A DNA stretch of 15,525 nt, taken from the NCBI GenBank assembly GCA_910588325.1, contig CAJUPP010000072.1, positions 2,269-17,793 on the forward strand. Direction: 5' to 3'. Origin of the DNA: an uncultured Hungatella sp. (lineage in GTDB: Bacteria; Bacillota; Clostridia; Lachnospirales; Lachnospiraceae). Under the pieces are notes generated by a model that saw only the letters and a program-made list of their open reading frames with translations, searched no databases and was not told the origin of the DNA. The translations under genes and the position numbers were made by a program. Within the stretch, counting starts at the first letter, position 1. The number at the start of each line of letters is the position of its first letter. Shown piece after piece: positions 14,688-15,525 of the stretch.

Positions 14688-15525
14688 ATGGCTAAAAATC
14701 TGCAATTTAAAACAAACTCAAGGCATATTGGGCAGTTAGGGCGTGAACTGGTCACTGACTTTGTCACAGCTCTTGTAGAGTTGGTTAAAAATGCCTATGA
14801 TGCAGATGCGCCAAGTGTACGGATTATGATTGAAAATGCCAATACGCCCCATAGCCGCATTATTGTGGCAGATACAGGCTGTGGCATGACAGAAGATGAA
14901 TTTGAAAATCGCTGGATGGTAATTGGGACAAGCAATAAATTGAGTTTGCCATATACACCCAAAGGAAGAAAAAAAGCAGGTAAAAAAGGAATTGGACGTT
15001 TCTCTGTAGAGCGATTGGCAGAACGTGCAGTTATTTATTCGTATACAGCTGAAGAGACATTTAAGGTTTTTTTAAATTGGAATCTTTATGAAGAGATATC
15101 AGTCGCCGGGTTACAACAGAGAATTCAGATTTTACGTAATAAGAATGATGTTTCAGCGGCAAAATATATTGCAAACCAGTTAGAATATTATTTCTCCCTA
15201 AAGTTGAAAGGGAATGAAAGAGTTGAGCAGGAATATGTGAGGGAAAAAGTAGGCGGGGTTATTGGTGACTATGAAGCTGCATATAAAACTGATTTTTTGG
15301 AGTTATTTGAGAATGAGATTCTTCCAATTTTAAAGAAGCAGGAAAGAGTGGAACTTAAACTGGAAAATATTGACAATCCTATGGAGGGGATTGGAAATAG
15401 GGAAAGTGAGGAGACGTACAAGATCTTACAAGAAATGTATGCGGTGGAAGGCAGAGAGAAACTGCCGATGTATACGGGGCTGGTTATGGTTTTGGAGGGG
15501 TTGAGAGATAACTGGAGACAAAAAG
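14688..15525 (+). CDS. GHKL (MutL/MORC-like) ATPase, 3' truncated by window end
   Basis: ATP-binding protein of the GHKL superfamily (Hsp90, gyrase, MutL, MORC), read from ATG 14688 for 279 codons without a stop. The N-box is ELVKNAYDADA (E31, N35, D38), the first glycine motif is ADTGCGM (D62-x-G-x-G66) and the lid motif is GKKGIGRFS (98-106). The opening NSRHIGQLGRELVTDFVTALVELVKNAYD is like the MORC/MutL-type ATPases found beside restriction-modification genes. After about residue 125 the sequence turns into a charged, probably helical insertion (SAAKYIANQLEYYFSLKLKG, ILPILKKQERVELKLENID), and the rest of the protein is outside the window. GTGAGGT precedes the ATG, and the 11-base gap to the methyltransferase indicates one operon. 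It is not a two-component sensor: no membrane segment or phosphorylated-histidine domain precedes it. Confidence 0.85.
   Translation, partial: MAKNLQFKTNSRHIGQLGRELVTDFVTALVELVKNAYDADAPSVRIMIENANTPHSRIIVADTGCGMTEDEFENRWMVIGTSNKLSLPYTPKGRKKAGKKGIGRFSVERLAERAVIYSYTAEETFKVFLNWNLYEEISVAGLQQRIQILRNKNDVSAAKYIANQLEYYFSLKLKGNERVEQEYVREKVGGVIGDYEAAYKTDFLELFENEILPILKKQERVELKLENIDNPMEGIGNRESEETYKILQEMYAVEGREKLPMYTGLVMVLEGLRDNWRQK

Noticed and set aside
1..15525. CRISPR array, tRNA or rRNA genes, insertion sequences
   Set aside because: I found no regularly spaced repeats, no cloverleaf or rRNA-like sequence, and no transposase or terminal repeats in the window.

Overview
The window looks like a chromosomal stretch from an anaerobic, endospore-forming Firmicute, most probably a Lachnospiraceae (Clostridium-related gut lineage). 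This rests on gene order (radC-mreC-mreD-mrdA-minCDE-rodA-mgsA), a sporulation sigma factor of the SigK type, separate purO and AICAR-formyltransferase genes in place of a fused purH, and strong AGGAGG-type ribosome sites. Every gene I can support is on the + strand.

Region 1 (about 1-9572) is a long shape, division and cell-wall cluster: radC, mreC, mreD, a very long PBP2 (mrdA), minC, minD, minE, rodA, mgsA and a lipoprotein-type D-Ala-D-Ala carboxypeptidase. Genes are tightly packed, several overlap, and this suggests coupled expression. MreC, MreD, PBP2 and RodA would form the elongasome core, MinCDE would place the division site, and the carboxypeptidase would trim peptidoglycan stems. 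Two oddities stand out. mreB is not in its common place between radC and mreC, and mreD is cut by one in-frame TAA while the rest of its frame is intact.

Region 2 (9573-12237) holds a 139-residue P-loop protein of unknown function behind its own good sigma-A promoter. It is followed by a purine pair, PurO (IMP cyclohydrolase) and a stand-alone AICAR formyltransferase, which together carry out the last two steps to IMP. Ahead of this pair is a terminator hairpin whose 5' arm carries a sequence that, as I remember it, matches the conserved 3' motif of ZTP (pfl) riboswitches. I cannot find the 5' half of that aptamer.

Region 3 (12238-13076) is sigK with a TTG start. Its Shine-Dalgarno sequence lies in the 3' arm of a long, nearly continuous hairpin, so this hairpin is either a terminator overlapping the start region or a translational lock. 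A perfect 15-bp inverted repeat closes the gene.

Region 4 (13077-15525) is visibly AT-richer and looks acquired. A sigma-A-like promoter leads into an N6-adenine DNA methyltransferase and, 11 bases later, a GHKL (MutL/MORC-like) ATPase that runs off the window. This resembles the start of a restriction-modification or related defence operon whose effector would lie beyond the right edge.
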